From: Flavobacterium urumqiense
GTDB taxonomy: Bacteria; Bacteroidota; Bacteroidia; Flavobacteriales; Flavobacteriaceae
Assembly: GCF_900108015.1 (NCBI RefSeq)
Contig: NZ_FNVP01000005.1
Location: 1 to 64,000, forward strand
Direction of reading: 5' to 3'
DNA length: 64,000 bases
Within the stretch, counting starts at the first letter, position 1. Each line of letters opens with the position of its first letter. Positions 55,036 to 63,266 of the stretch are shown one piece after another. Both the position numbers and the translations under genes were made by a program. Below the pieces are notes generated by a model that did no database searches, had not been told where the DNA came from, and was given only the letters and a program-made list of their open reading frames with translations.

Positions 55036-56559
55036 TTAATTATTTTTCTTAAAACTACCTTTATTCTCATTTCTTATTATAGATTGTTGAACGATTAAAT
55101 TACCAATAGTAATCATATTGTACAATTCGTAAAGCTCGCTACAAATTTCATTGTTTTTGCTTATTGTTTTTACTTCGTCTTGCCATTGCATCAGTTTTTC
55201 TTTTGCTTTAAGCAAATCACTGTCATAACGCACAATTCCGGCATTTTGACGCATTAAAAGTTGCAATTCGGTTTTTATCTTCACAATATAATCGGAACTT
55301 ATTTTAGGTTTTTTGCCTAATTTCCAATCGGAAAGAATAGGGTTTAAATCCTTTTTTTTTAAAGTAGTGTCTACCAAATAATTATAAATTTTGTCCGAAT
55401 ACACCAAAGCTTCCAGCAAAGAGTTGGATGCTAGTCTATTCGCGCCATGCAAACCAGTTCTGGAACATTCTCCACAAGCAAATAAATTATCGATAGCCGT
55501 TTTCCCGTTTTTATCAACTACAATTCCTCCACAAAGATAATGTTGAGCTGGAACCACCGGAATCCAATCTTTTGTAATATCAACTCCAATGCTTTTGCAT
55601 CGTTCGTAAATCATAGGAAAGTGTTTCATAAAAGCCTCTAAATCCAAATGTGTGCAATCTAAATAAACACATTCGTCACCTGATTTTTTGAGTTCCAAAT
55701 CGATACTTTGAGAAACAATATCCCGAGAAGCCAGTTCCGCTCTCTTATCATAATCGAGCATAAATCGATTGCCGTTTTTAGTGCGCAAATACGCTCCAAA
55801 ACCTCTAACTGCCTCCGAAATTAAAAACTTCGATCCAATGGAAGTGTCGTACAATGCGGTAGGATGAAATTGAATAAATTCCATGTCTTTAATGGTCGCA
55901 TTCGCCCGAAAAGCCATCGCAATTCCATCGCCTGTTGCAATTATAGGATTAGTGGTGTGTCCGTAAAGATGCCCAATTCCGCCAGTGGCAAGAATCGTAA
56001 AATCAGATTGGAAGGTGATAATTTCATTTGTTTTTTGATTTAAAACAAAAGCGCCCAGACACTGATTATCTTCTGTGATCAGATCCAGTGCAAAATGGTG
56101 ATCTAAAACCGTAATATTTCCTTTTTGATGCACTTGGTCTAAAATAGTGCGTTCAATTTCTTGGCCGGTTTGATCTTTATGGTGTACAACCCTGTTTTGG
56201 GAATGTCCGCCTTCTTTGCCTAAATCAAAATTTCCTTTGGCAGTTTTATCAAATTTGGCGCCCCATGCTATGAGTTCTTTTAATCGTTTTGGGCCCTCGG
56301 TAACAACTATTTTAACGACTTCAACATCACACAAACCATCACCGCAAATGAGGGTGTCGTCAATGTGTTTTTGATAGGAATCTTCGGTTTCGTCAGTAAC
56401 TATGGCAATCCCGCCTTGCGCATATTTTGTATTGGATTCATCGGCATTTGACTTGGTTACAATAGTCACTTTTTTGTTGGGAAAACAATCTGCAATTTTT
56501 ATGGCAAAAGTCAATCCGGCGACTCCTGAACCAATGATTAAGTAATTCGTAGTAATCAT
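55036..56559 (-). CDS. nadB: L-aspartate oxidase
   Basis: First step of de novo NAD synthesis, oxidising L-aspartate to iminoaspartate with FAD. The 507-residue protein has the dinucleotide motif IGSGVAGLTFAIKIAD at the N-terminus, active-site blocks KYAQGGIA, and HGANRLASNSLLEALVYSD at about 375-393. Its ATG overlaps the nadA stop codon by one base (TAATG), so the two are coupled. Confidence 0.96.
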   Translation of the reverse strand: MITTNYLIIGSGVAGLTFAIKIADCFPNKKVTIVTKSNADESNTKYAQGGIAIVTDETEDSYQKHIDDTLICGDGLCDVEVVKIVVTEGPKRLKELIAWGAKFDKTAKGNFDLGKEGGHSQNRVVHHKDQTGQEIERTILDQVHQKGNITVLDHHFALDLITEDNQCLGAFVLNQKTNEIITFQSDFTILATGGIGHLYGHTTNPIIATGDGIAMAFRANATIKDMEFIQFHPTALYDTSIGSKFLISEAVRGFGAYLRTKNGNRFMLDYDKRAELASRDIVSQSIDLELKKSGDECVYLDCTHLDLEAFMKHFPMIYERCKSIGVDITKDWIPVVPAQHYLCGGIVVDKNGKTAIDNLFACGECSRTGLHGANRLASNSLLEALVYSDKIYNYLVDTTLKKKDLNPILSDWKLGKKPKISSDYIVKIKTELQLLMRQNAGIVRYDSDLLKAKEKLMQWQDEVKTISKNNEICSELYELYNMITIGNLIVQQSIIRNENKGSFKKNN

Positions 56560-57488
56560 TATTTGGATAATTCTAGCATTCGTTCAATAGGAAGCAATGC
56601 TTTTTTTCTAATATATTCCGGAACGATAATTTCGGGAGTTTCATGAAGCAAACAGTCATAAACTTTTTGTAACGTATTCATTTTCATGTAGCCACATTCG
56701 CTGCAAGCGCAGGTATTATCCTCTTTTGCAGGAGCCGGAATCAATATTTTATGTGGCACTTCCTGTTGCATTTTGTGAAGAATTCCCGCTTCAGTAGCGA
56801 CGATAAACTTATTGTTTGGGTTTGTTTTTACGTAATCAATCATTCCGGCTGTCGAACCAATGTAACTGGCGGTTTCCAGAATATGCGTTTCAGATTCGGG
56901 ATGCGCAATGATTTTAGCATCGGGATGCAGTTTGTGGACTTCTATTAATTTATCCAAAGAAAAAGCTTCATGTACCACACAAGAACCGTCCCAAAGTAAC
57001 ATGTCACGCCCCGTTTTGCTGATGATATATTTTCCTAAATTCTTATCTGGAGCAAAAATAATTGGAGTGTCTTTTGGTATTGCTTCTACGATTTTTACCG
57101 CATTAGATGACGTGCAAACAATGTCGCTTAACGCCTTAATCTCGGCAGAACAATTTACATAGGTAATAACAATATGATCGGGATGCTGGTCAATAAATTT
57201 CTGAAACAAATCAGGAGGACAGGATTCGGCAAGAGAACATCCTGCTTTCAAATCGGGTAAAATTACTTTTTTGGTCGAGTTTAAAATTTTTGCGGTTTCG
57301 GCCATAAAATGGACGCCGGCAAAAAGAATAATATCTGCATCTGCTTTCATGGCTTCTATTGACAATCCTAAACTATCTCCCACATAATCTGCTACATCCT
57401 GAATAGCGGCTTCCTGATAATAATGGGCTAAAATAACCGCATTTTTCTCTTTTTTTAATGCCAATATTCGTTCTTTAAGACTATTCAT
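56559..57488 (-). CDS. nadA: Quinolinate synthase
   Basis: Condenses iminoaspartate with dihydroxyacetone phosphate to quinolinate, using a 4Fe-4S cluster. The 309-residue protein has [18 protein letters not shown] at the N-terminus, [17 protein letters not shown] and the C-terminal [14 protein letters not shown] with cluster cysteines. First gene of the nadAB pair. Confidence 0.96.
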   Translation of the reverse strand: MNSLKERILALKKEKNAVILAHYYQEAAIQDVADYVGDSLGLSIEAMKADADIILFAGVHFMAETAKILNSTKKVILPDLKAGCSLAESCPPDLFQKFIDQHPDHIVITYVNCSAEIKALSDIVCTSSNAVKIVEAIPKDTPIIFAPDKNLGKYIISKTGRDMLLWDGSCVVHEAFSLDKLIEVHKLHPDAKIIAHPESETHILETASYIGSTAGMIDYVKTNPNNKFIVATEAGILHKMQQEVPHKILIPAPAKEDNTCACSECGYMKMNTLQKVYDCLLHETPEIIVPEYIRKKALLPIERMLELSK

Positions 57489-57859
57489 ACTTTTAATTTT
57501 TCTGGTTTTACTATTTAAATGCTACTGCTAAATTTAAAATCAGGTATTTATGCTAATCAACGGTTGGAATGTGCCGTTAGGCACTGAATTTCAGTAGAGA
57601 AATGAATTAGAACAGATTTAGCGTGTTGTAGGGTATACACTACCAAATTTAAAACCTAATTACTACCTATATTTAGTGCCTAACGACACAAAAAAAAAGA
57701 CTTTCAACCCTTTCGCAGTATTTCTTATTTTTCTGTTTTTAAGTTGCTTTAAAAGCTATAAAAGTACTTTAATAACAGGCTACTGGATATGATATTTATC
57801 AGGTTTTAAACTATTCCCTTTTACGATATTTGTGATCTATTTAATAAATTATTTAATGC
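57489..57859. other. Intergenic region with an inverted-repeat element
   Basis: No gene is seen. A 119-bp element with inverted ends (57571-57689) fills the middle. The promoters of nadAB and the 604-residue protein must lie in the flanks. Confidence 0.45.
57571..57689. repeat. BIME- or MITE-like inverted-repeat element
   Basis: GTGCCGTTAGGCACT (57571-57585) and AGTGCCTAACGACAC (57675-57689) are inverted copies with one mismatch. Each end is itself a small hairpin (GTGCC-GTTA-GGCAC). Paired inverted REP-like hairpins around a short non-coding core fit a BIME, possibly moved by a RAYT transposase elsewhere in the genome. Confidence 0.65.
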
Positions 57860-59674
57860 ATGACAACAACTAAACCATTACATACTTTTCATATTCCCGT
57901 GATGGGACTTGCTTACACAATAGACAGTCCAATTCGAGTGGCAAAGTATGGGATATCCTCTGTGATTTCGATTATAGATGATGATCTGATAGAAAAAATG
58001 AATGCTTTTTACAGCGAAAAATTAAGCCTTCCATATCAGGAGATTTCTCAAAAAATGCACGATTATCGTGCAGAGCGCATTACGTCGTATCTAAATTTGG
58101 TAGACAAAATCGTAAAAGACAAATTCGAGAATTTTAAGAATGAACTGGCTGAAAGTAAATTGGCGTTAGAGAATTATATTGCCATGTTGCCCAACAAGTC
58201 GGAGATAAAAAAAGGACTTCAGAATTTAATGGATGACGGAATTGCCTTTAAAGAAAATATCAAAAATTATCTTGAAAATAATTTGAGCGCGGGTGCCATT
58301 GATGTAAATATTATGACCAAAGTCGATAAGGACAATTTCATTAAAGACGAACAATTACCGGTAGCTTTTAATGATGCTCATGCTTCACTTCGTGGTTTTG
58401 CCAATAGCAACTTAACTTCTTCTGTAGTACTTTCGGCAGGAATGAATCCAAGATTGTACAGTTATTTCGAAAATTTCGATGTCTTTTTCCCGGACAGCAA
58501 TAATACTTTAAAGAAGAAAATAATTCTAAAAGTGAGCGATTTCCGTTCGGCAATGATTCAAGGGAACTTCTTGGCCAAAAAAGGACTTTGGGTTTCTGAA
58601 TACCGAATTGAATCCGGATTGAACTGTGGCGGACACGCTTTTGCTACTGATGGGTATCTGTTAGGTCCTATTTTGGAAGAATTCAAACAGAAAAAAGAAC
58701 AATTGATCCAGTCTGCGCATGATTTAATGGTGAAAGCTTTAGCGCAAAAGGGAATGCACGTTCCGGAACAGCCATTGGAATTAAAAATTACTGTTCAGGG
58801 CGGAGTTGGTACAGCCGAAGAACATGACTTTTTATTGGATTATTATCATGTGGATTCTGTAGGTTGGGGATCTCCATTTTTATTGGTTCCCGAAGCCACT
58901 TCTGTAGATGAAGCAACTCGTAAATTATTGGCAAAAGCCAAAGAAGAAGATTTATACCTGAGTCATATTTCTCCTTTGGGAATTCCTTTTAATACCTTGA
59001 GAGGAACAACTAATGAGCACTTAAAGGAAAAACGTATTCATGATAATAATGCAGGAAGTTCTTGTCCGAAAAAGTTTTTGGCGTTAAGCAAAGAATACGG
59101 GGCAAAGGGAATTTGTTCTGCTTCCAAAAAATTCCAAGATTTAAAATTAGAGGAATTAGACAGTAAGAAAGATACTTTGACTGCCGAAATGTTCGAAAAT
59201 GCTAAAAACAAAATCACCGAAAAATCCTGTCTTTGTGTTGGTTTAGCCAATGCTTCTTATCTGGAAAATGACATTAAGATTAAAGGACAGGCGCAAGGTG
59301 TTGTCATTTGTCCTGGGCCTAATATGGCTTATTTTGACCATGAAGTTTCACTTTCTGAAATGGTGCAGCACATTTATGGAAACACTTCGGTGTTGACTGT
59401 CACCAATCGTCCGAATATGTTTGTCAAAGAATTGAAAATGTATTTGGATTATTTAAAGAACGAAATTGTAACGGTTTCTGCCGAAATTACGGCACCGCAA
59501 ATAAAAAAATGGAACTTGTTCAAGAATAATTTGGCGGAAGGAATCGGGTATTATCAATCTCTGTTCTCTTCATCGGATGCTGCTGAAAACAACAATCAAA
59601 GTACACAATACCTGTTGCATTTTTATAAAGAGGAATTGTTTGGTATTAAAATTCCGGAATTGAAATTGACATAA
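57860..59674 (+). CDS. Conserved protein of unknown function (604 residues)
   Basis: A large soluble protein without a signal peptide or membrane segment. The N-terminal third is helical (about 45-150). The middle has GLNCGGHAFATDGYLLGP and ITVQGGVGTAEEHDFLL, then VDSVGWGSPFLLVPEATSVD. These glycine-rich blocks recall FMN-binding TIM barrels such as glutamate synthase or nitronate monooxygenase. A CLCVGLANASYL stretch and other cysteines lie in the C-terminal third. I do not recognise a named family. A redox enzyme is a plausible guess only. It is transcribed alone and ends in a terminator. Confidence 0.75.
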   Translation: MTTTKPLHTFHIPVMGLAYTIDSPIRVAKYGISSVISIIDDDLIEKMNAFYSEKLSLPYQEISQKMHDYRAERITSYLNLVDKIVKDKFENFKNELAESKLALENYIAMLPNKSEIKKGLQNLMDDGIAFKENIKNYLENNLSAGAIDVNIMTKVDKDNFIKDEQLPVAFNDAHASLRGFANSNLTSSVVLSAGMNPRLYSYFENFDVFFPDSNNTLKKKIILKVSDFRSAMIQGNFLAKKGLWVSEYRIESGLNCGGHAFATDGYLLGPILEEFKQKKEQLIQSAHDLMVKALAQKGMHVPEQPLELKITVQGGVGTAEEHDFLLDYYHVDSVGWGSPFLLVPEATSVDEATRKLLAKAKEEDLYLSHISPLGIPFNTLRGTTNEHLKEKRIHDNNAGSSCPKKFLALSKEYGAKGICSASKKFQDLKLEELDSKKDTLTAEMFENAKNKITEKSCLCVGLANASYLENDIKIKGQAQGVVICPGPNMAYFDHEVSLSEMVQHIYGNTSVLTVTNRPNMFVKELKMYLDYLKNEIVTVSAEITAPQIKKWNLFKNNLAEGIGYYQSLFSSSDAAENNNQSTQYLLHFYKEELFGIKIPELKLT

Positions 59675-59703
59675 AGTATATTTCAATGTAGTTTTAAAAA
59701 ATA

Positions 59704-59747
59704 AACCTTCTTCACATTCGTTTTTCGAAAGGTGAAGAGGGTTTTTT
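59704..59747 (+). terminator. Terminator of the 604-residue protein gene
   Basis: AACCTTCTTCAC ... GGTGAAGAGGGTT imperfect stem (inner ATTCG/CGAAA) followed by T6, 30 bases after the stop. Confidence 0.75.
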
Positions 59748-59827
59748 GATAAGTCCGTAAAGAGTTTTTATTTTAAAAGGATGAAGAAATAATAACTTTA
59801 ATTATTGTTGTTGTTGCTTATGTTTGG

Positions 59828-59899
59828 GGACACGGATTTCAAATCCGCGCTATCAAATCCGTGACATCGGGGCTACAAAACCGCGCTGTCGGGTTTTTA
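59828..59899. repeat. REP-like palindromic element
   Basis: CACGGATTT (59831-59839) / AAATCCGTG (59855-59863) is a perfect inverted repeat, and GGATTTCAAATCC inside it is itself palindromic. A second part has GGGGCTACAAAACCGCGCTG (59869-59888) then TCGGGTTTTT. GC-rich and unlike its surroundings. It could also end transcription of neighbours. Confidence 0.6.
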
Positions 59900-60742
59900 T
59901 TGTTGATCATAATTTAGTCCACCATTAAAACTATCATTTATATAGTCAGTGATTTCTGGGTAATAAATACTAGAACTTGTAGTTCCCATAAAAATATAAG
60001 AACTAGCAAAATAAAAATGTGAATTTATATTTTTGTCTGGTCTAATAAATCTATTCTTTAATTTTACATTAAGATAAGGGTACATTATAGATTTTTTATT
60101 ATCATCGTAGTATGCTAATAAACCATCTTCGAGACTTAATATTAGATTGTGTTTTTGCCAAGGTTGTATGTCGTCATCATATAGATCGTCAATATCTGCA
60201 CTAATATTATCTATGTTAAAATTTAGTTTATTACAAATGAGAATTGAAAAAATATTGTCATAAGGATAATTCATAGCGTCAAACATACCTTCATTATCCC
60301 TTTTAATCTTAACAGGATTTGACATATTCTCTTTTAATCTTTTATTTCTAGCTAATTTATTTAATGCAGATTTAAGATCATTTTTACTGAGGTCAGATTT
60401 GACTTCAACTATACCAGTAATTGTTTCAACAGTATAAAACTTCTGTCTTTCGCTATTTTCTATTAAAGGTGTATTGTTTCTATCATAAATAATCAGATCA
60501 ATTTGTGTGCTAACGTCACCTTTATCAGTAATAATAAAGCCACTTCCTATATCTAATCTCATAGGAATTATTGATCTTAAAAAATCTTTACAAATTTGCT
60601 CTCGGTGCGTACCAAATTCACCAGGATGAATTAAACGATTTAATTTCTCGGAATAGAATATATTGCGAGATGTTTCCTTAAAAGAGTACTTAAAGAATTC
60701 TATCTTTTCTTCTAAAATTTTATTAAAAATTAAATTGCTCAT
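59897..60742 (-). CDS. DUF6602 protein, nuclease-like
   Basis: A 281-residue protein. HPGEFGTHREQICKDFL (Glu48), GSGFIITDKGDVSTQIDLII (Asp82) and GIVEVKSDL (E113-x-K115) give a PD-(D/E)xK-like set of acidic and Lys residues, as in DUF6602. The C-terminal part has no recognised domain. It is AT-rich compared with its neighbours and sits beside a REP-like element, as accessory genes often do. The ATG at 60742 is preferred over an upstream one at 60766. No partner gene is seen. A defence role is speculative. Confidence 0.7.
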   Translation of the reverse strand: MSNLIFNKILEEKIEFFKYSFKETSRNIFYSEKLNRLIHPGEFGTHREQICKDFLRSIIPMRLDIGSGFIITDKGDVSTQIDLIIYDRNNTPLIENSERQKFYTVETITGIVEVKSDLSKNDLKSALNKLARNKRLKENMSNPVKIKRDNEGMFDAMNYPYDNIFSILICNKLNFNIDNISADIDDLYDDDIQPWQKHNLILSLEDGLLAYYDDNKKSIMYPYLNVKLKNRFIRPDKNINSHFYFASSYIFMGTTSSSIYYPEITDYINDSFNGGLNYDQQ

Positions 60743-60847
60743 TGTTCCGTTTAAAATAATTGCCAACTTTTATATACCAGCCATAGATTGGCTAGAATCC
60801 AACCAAAACCGGATGGCTTTATTTTGTAAATATAAGATTACTTTTGG

Positions 60848-61282
60848 TTAATACCGCAAGAAAGTATCTCCTGATTTTATTCCCATTGCTAATTCTTCCA
60901 GATTGGTGTTTTCGAGCATGAAAGCCAATTCGTTTTTGATAGCCTTGAATTTATCATGAACTGGACAAGGGTGATCTTCGGAGCAGTGACTTAATCCTAG
61001 ACCGCAACCGGTAAAAACGCGATCTCCATCTAGTGCCGTTACAATTTGGGATAGTTTTATTTGGCTCATGGTTTCTTTTGGAATTTCAAATCCGCCACCA
61101 ACTCCTTTAATAGAATGGATAATATTATTCCTGGATAGTATCTGTAAAATTTTGGCCGTAAAGGCCTCGGGAGAATCTATTTTTTTAGCAATATCTCTAA
61201 GCCCAACTCTATTATTTTGATAGGATTCGGATGCTATAAAAATGGTGGCGCGAATTCCGTATTCACAGGTTTTAGAAAACAT
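60848..61282 (-). CDS. Rrf2 family regulator (NsrR/IscR-like)
   Basis: A 144-residue winged-helix regulator with an Rrf2 N-terminus (TCEYGIRATIFIASES) and three cysteines (93, 100, 106; CGLGLSHCSEDHPC) spaced as for an Fe-S cluster, as in NsrR or IscR. Position next to hemerythrin, a CopD-like protein, the anaerobic RNR and, further off, the nos genes suits a nitric oxide or iron-sulfur sensor. It has its own -7 box at 61296-61303. Confidence 0.88.
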   Translation of the reverse strand: MFSKTCEYGIRATIFIASESYQNNRVGLRDIAKKIDSPEAFTAKILQILSRNNIIHSIKGVGGGFEIPKETMSQIKLSQIVTALDGDRVFTGCGLGLSHCSEDHPCPVHDKFKAIKNELAFMLENTNLEELAMGIKSGDTFLRY

Positions 61283-61295
61283 AATTGTTTTTTTA

Positions 61296-61303
61296 CAAAT
61301 TTA
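61296..61303 (-). promoter_or_regulatory. -7 box of the NsrR-like gene
   Basis: TAAATTTG on the minus strand matches TAnnTTTG, 14 bases before the start codon. Confidence 0.45.
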
Positions 61304-61345
61304 TAGAAATAAGTGCTATCCTTTATTCTTTGTGTTGGCTATTTT

Positions 61346-61810
61346 TTAAATCCAAAAAGGATCATCGTTATTCTCTGTAAAAGACTCTTCAGTATGAATT
61401 TCTTTAATTTTAGCCAATTGGTCTTGGGTGGCTATTTTTTGAATTTCAACAAATAAAATGCGTTCCTCAAAACGAATGTGTGCTTCCAATTCTTCTTCAA
61501 TGAGTACTAAAGACTTTTCTATATTGGTAGTTTGCTTGAATAAACGTTTCAAACGACGATGTTCCGTCAACGATCTTTTTACAAGGTCGTTTTCTGCACC
61601 TAAAATGGGAAAGACGTACTTTTCTTCCATTTCGAAATGCGGTTTTAAATGCGTTTTGTAAAACCAGTCCGAATATTTTTTGATGCGATCGGGTTCAATT
61701 TGCTTTGAAAAACCGGTTCGTATTTTCCAACACAATTGCAAACCATGATGATGATCGTGGCTTAAAGGTTGTAGTTCCGGAGCTCTTTTTAATGGTTTAT
61801 TTGATATCAT
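61346..61810 (-). CDS. Hemerythrin-domain protein
   Basis: A 154-residue protein with the diiron hemerythrin pattern: LSHDHHHGL near the N-terminus, HFEMEEKYVFP, EHRRL and HIRFEERILF. Proteins of this type bind O2 or NO or repair iron-sulfur centres (the Ric/YtfE group). It begins 11 bases after the CopD-like gene, in the same leftward operon. Confidence 0.87.
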   Translation of the reverse strand: MISNKPLKRAPELQPLSHDHHHGLQLCWKIRTGFSKQIEPDRIKKYSDWFYKTHLKPHFEMEEKYVFPILGAENDLVKRSLTEHRRLKRLFKQTTNIEKSLVLIEEELEAHIRFEERILFVEIQKIATQDQLAKIKEIHTEESFTENNDDPFWI

Positions 61811-61821
61811 GAGGTATAAAT

Positions 61822-62271
61822 TTAAAACCCGCCAAAACGGATGTAAGAGCCAAAAATGAGCATCAATACACCAATTGTCGTTACGGATAGTATGTGAAAA
61901 GCCATTTCAGGCAATTTGTCTGGATTATTTTTAAGTTTGGGAATTACCCTAAACTGTGCGCTCAAGGCGAAGGCTGCCGTCAAAAACAATAAAAGTAATT
62001 TTGTTGAAACTACTTTCTCAACAGGAGTGGCAAACTGAAACCAATATTCGATGCTAACGCCGTATTTGTACGCCATTAAAATTCCGGTAACGACCAGTAA
62101 AACCAATGCTGTCATTCCTACAGGCTCATACTTTTTTTCGTAATTTAAAATAATGCTCGGGTCTTTCTCTTTAAGGGCTTGTGGCAAATGACCAAAGACC
62201 AACAACAAATGGCCGCCAACCCAAACTGTAGCACTTAAAAGATGGATAATTAACAAAAAATGATGGTTCAT
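61822..62271 (-). CDS. CopD-like membrane protein
   Basis: A 149-residue protein with four membrane segments and several histidines in the first two (HHFLLIIHLLSATVWVGGH, LVFGHLPQALK). It resembles the CopD/cytochrome b561-like family and might bind heme or copper. Cotranscribed with hemerythrin and nrdG. Confidence 0.7.
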   Translation of the reverse strand: MNHHFLLIIHLLSATVWVGGHLLLVFGHLPQALKEKDPSIILNYEKKYEPVGMTALVLLVVTGILMAYKYGVSIEYWFQFATPVEKVVSTKLLLLFLTAAFALSAQFRVIPKLKNNPDKLPEMAFHILSVTTIGVLMLIFGSYIRFGGF

Positions 62272-62326
62272 GTAAAATTTTATTTGTTTTTAAAGATACG
62301 CTTTTGTCAGCAACTTTACTTTAGAA

Positions 62327-63055
62327 TCAACCTCTAAAATGTACTTTAATGCGTGCGCTTGAAAGATTTTCCTTTTCCAATTCCCTAACAGAATAGCCCA
62401 ATTTTTTTAACGTGTTCGCTCCATTTACAAAATGCTGGATGTAATAATTTCCCTGATAGTTTTGCTGTTCTAAATATCGTATCATGGCTTGCATGTGATT
62501 CGTATCTATCAAATCTGAATGTACCGTGGTGCGAACTTCAAACGGAAGCCCACTTTCTAATAATAAATGCAACGATTTTTCAAAAGGGAGAAAAAGATTG
62601 GACTGCGTTATCTTTTCAAAATGTATAGGCATGGCTTTAAAATCCAGCGCCACATAATCGATCAATTGATTTTCAAGTAATTGTTGCAAAACTTCAGGTC
62701 GTGATCCATTGGTGTCAATTTTTACTAAAAAGCCCATTTTTTTAACTTCGGTTATGAGTTGAATGCTGTTTTTATGCAATAAACATTCGCCTCCGCTAAA
62801 AACCACCGCGTCCAGCAAATTTTTTCTGGAATGAAGAAAAGTGAGCACTTTTTCGAATGAAATTGTTCCTTTTCCAAGCACAATTTCAGGATTGTAACAA
62901 TACAAACAACGCATATTACAGCCTGCAAACCAAAGAATGCAAGCTGATTTATGCGCATAATCTAATAAAGTAAAAGGCGTTATGCTGTAAATGGGTTTAC
63001 TAACATTTTCCTTCACTGAAATGAGTTCGCTGTTTGTGTTCTCCTTTTTTTCCAA
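62327..63055 (-). CDS. nrdG: Anaerobic ribonucleotide reductase activating protein
   Basis: A radical SAM enzyme that makes the glycyl radical on NrdD. The 4Fe-4S triad is CNMRCLYC (C-x3-C-x2-C) in IWFAGCNMRCLYCYNPE, and FSGGECLLH follows. There is no ATG; starts are TTG at 63055 or GTG at 63016 (the latter gives the usual SKPIYSITPFTLLDY N-terminus), and both overlap the small glycyl-radical gene. Length is about 230-242 residues. Confidence 0.88.
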   Translation of the reverse strand: MEKKENTNSELISVKENVSKPIYSITPFTLLDYAHKSACILWFAGCNMRCLYCYNPEIVLGKGTISFEKVLTFLHSRKNLLDAVVFSGGECLLHKNSIQLITEVKKMGFLVKIDTNGSRPEVLQQLLENQLIDYVALDFKAMPIHFEKITQSNLFLPFEKSLHLLLESGLPFEVRTTVHSDLIDTNHMQAMIRYLEQQNYQGNYYIQHFVNGANTLKKLGYSVRELEKENLSSARIKVHFRG

Positions 63056-63164
63056 TATTGAAACTTTCTACGGGTCTGTGATAGCCCATTACTCTTGTGT
63101 ATACTAAACATTTTGTTCTCAAATGTTGGTTTTGTTCTAAAATAGGATTAGTTTCTGTTTTCAT
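63000..63164 (-). CDS. Separate glycyl-radical tail of class III ribonucleotide reductase
   Basis: A 54-residue protein starting MKTETNPILEQNQ. Its centre (CLVYTRVMGYHRPVESFNIG) is the C-terminal glycyl-radical loop of anaerobic NrdD, the Gly in RVMGY being the radical site; GKKGEHKQRTHF completes the NrdD end. In usual NrdD this segment is continuous with the zinc-ribbon before it, but here the large gene stops at 63267 and this gene has its own ATG. It overlaps nrdG in another frame. Confidence 0.8.
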   Translation of the reverse strand: MKTETNPILEQNQHLRTKCLVYTRVMGYHRPVESFNIGKKGEHKQRTHFSEGKC

Positions 63165-63201
63165 ATTTTTTTATGGTTTAAAAAATTAAAATTATTTTTT
63201 G

Positions 63202-63258
63202 AACCATTAAGAAATTTAAGTGTGATTTGGCTTGATGAAACTTAATTTCTTAATGGTT
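63202..63258. repeat. Hairpin between nrdD and its small tail gene
   Basis: AACCATTAAGAAATTTAAG (63202-63220) and CTTAATTTCTTAATGGTT (63241-63258) pair along 18 bases with one bulged base. On the minus strand it is not followed by a T run, so it is not a classic terminator. Confidence 0.65.
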
Positions 63259-63266
63259 TTAAAGTT

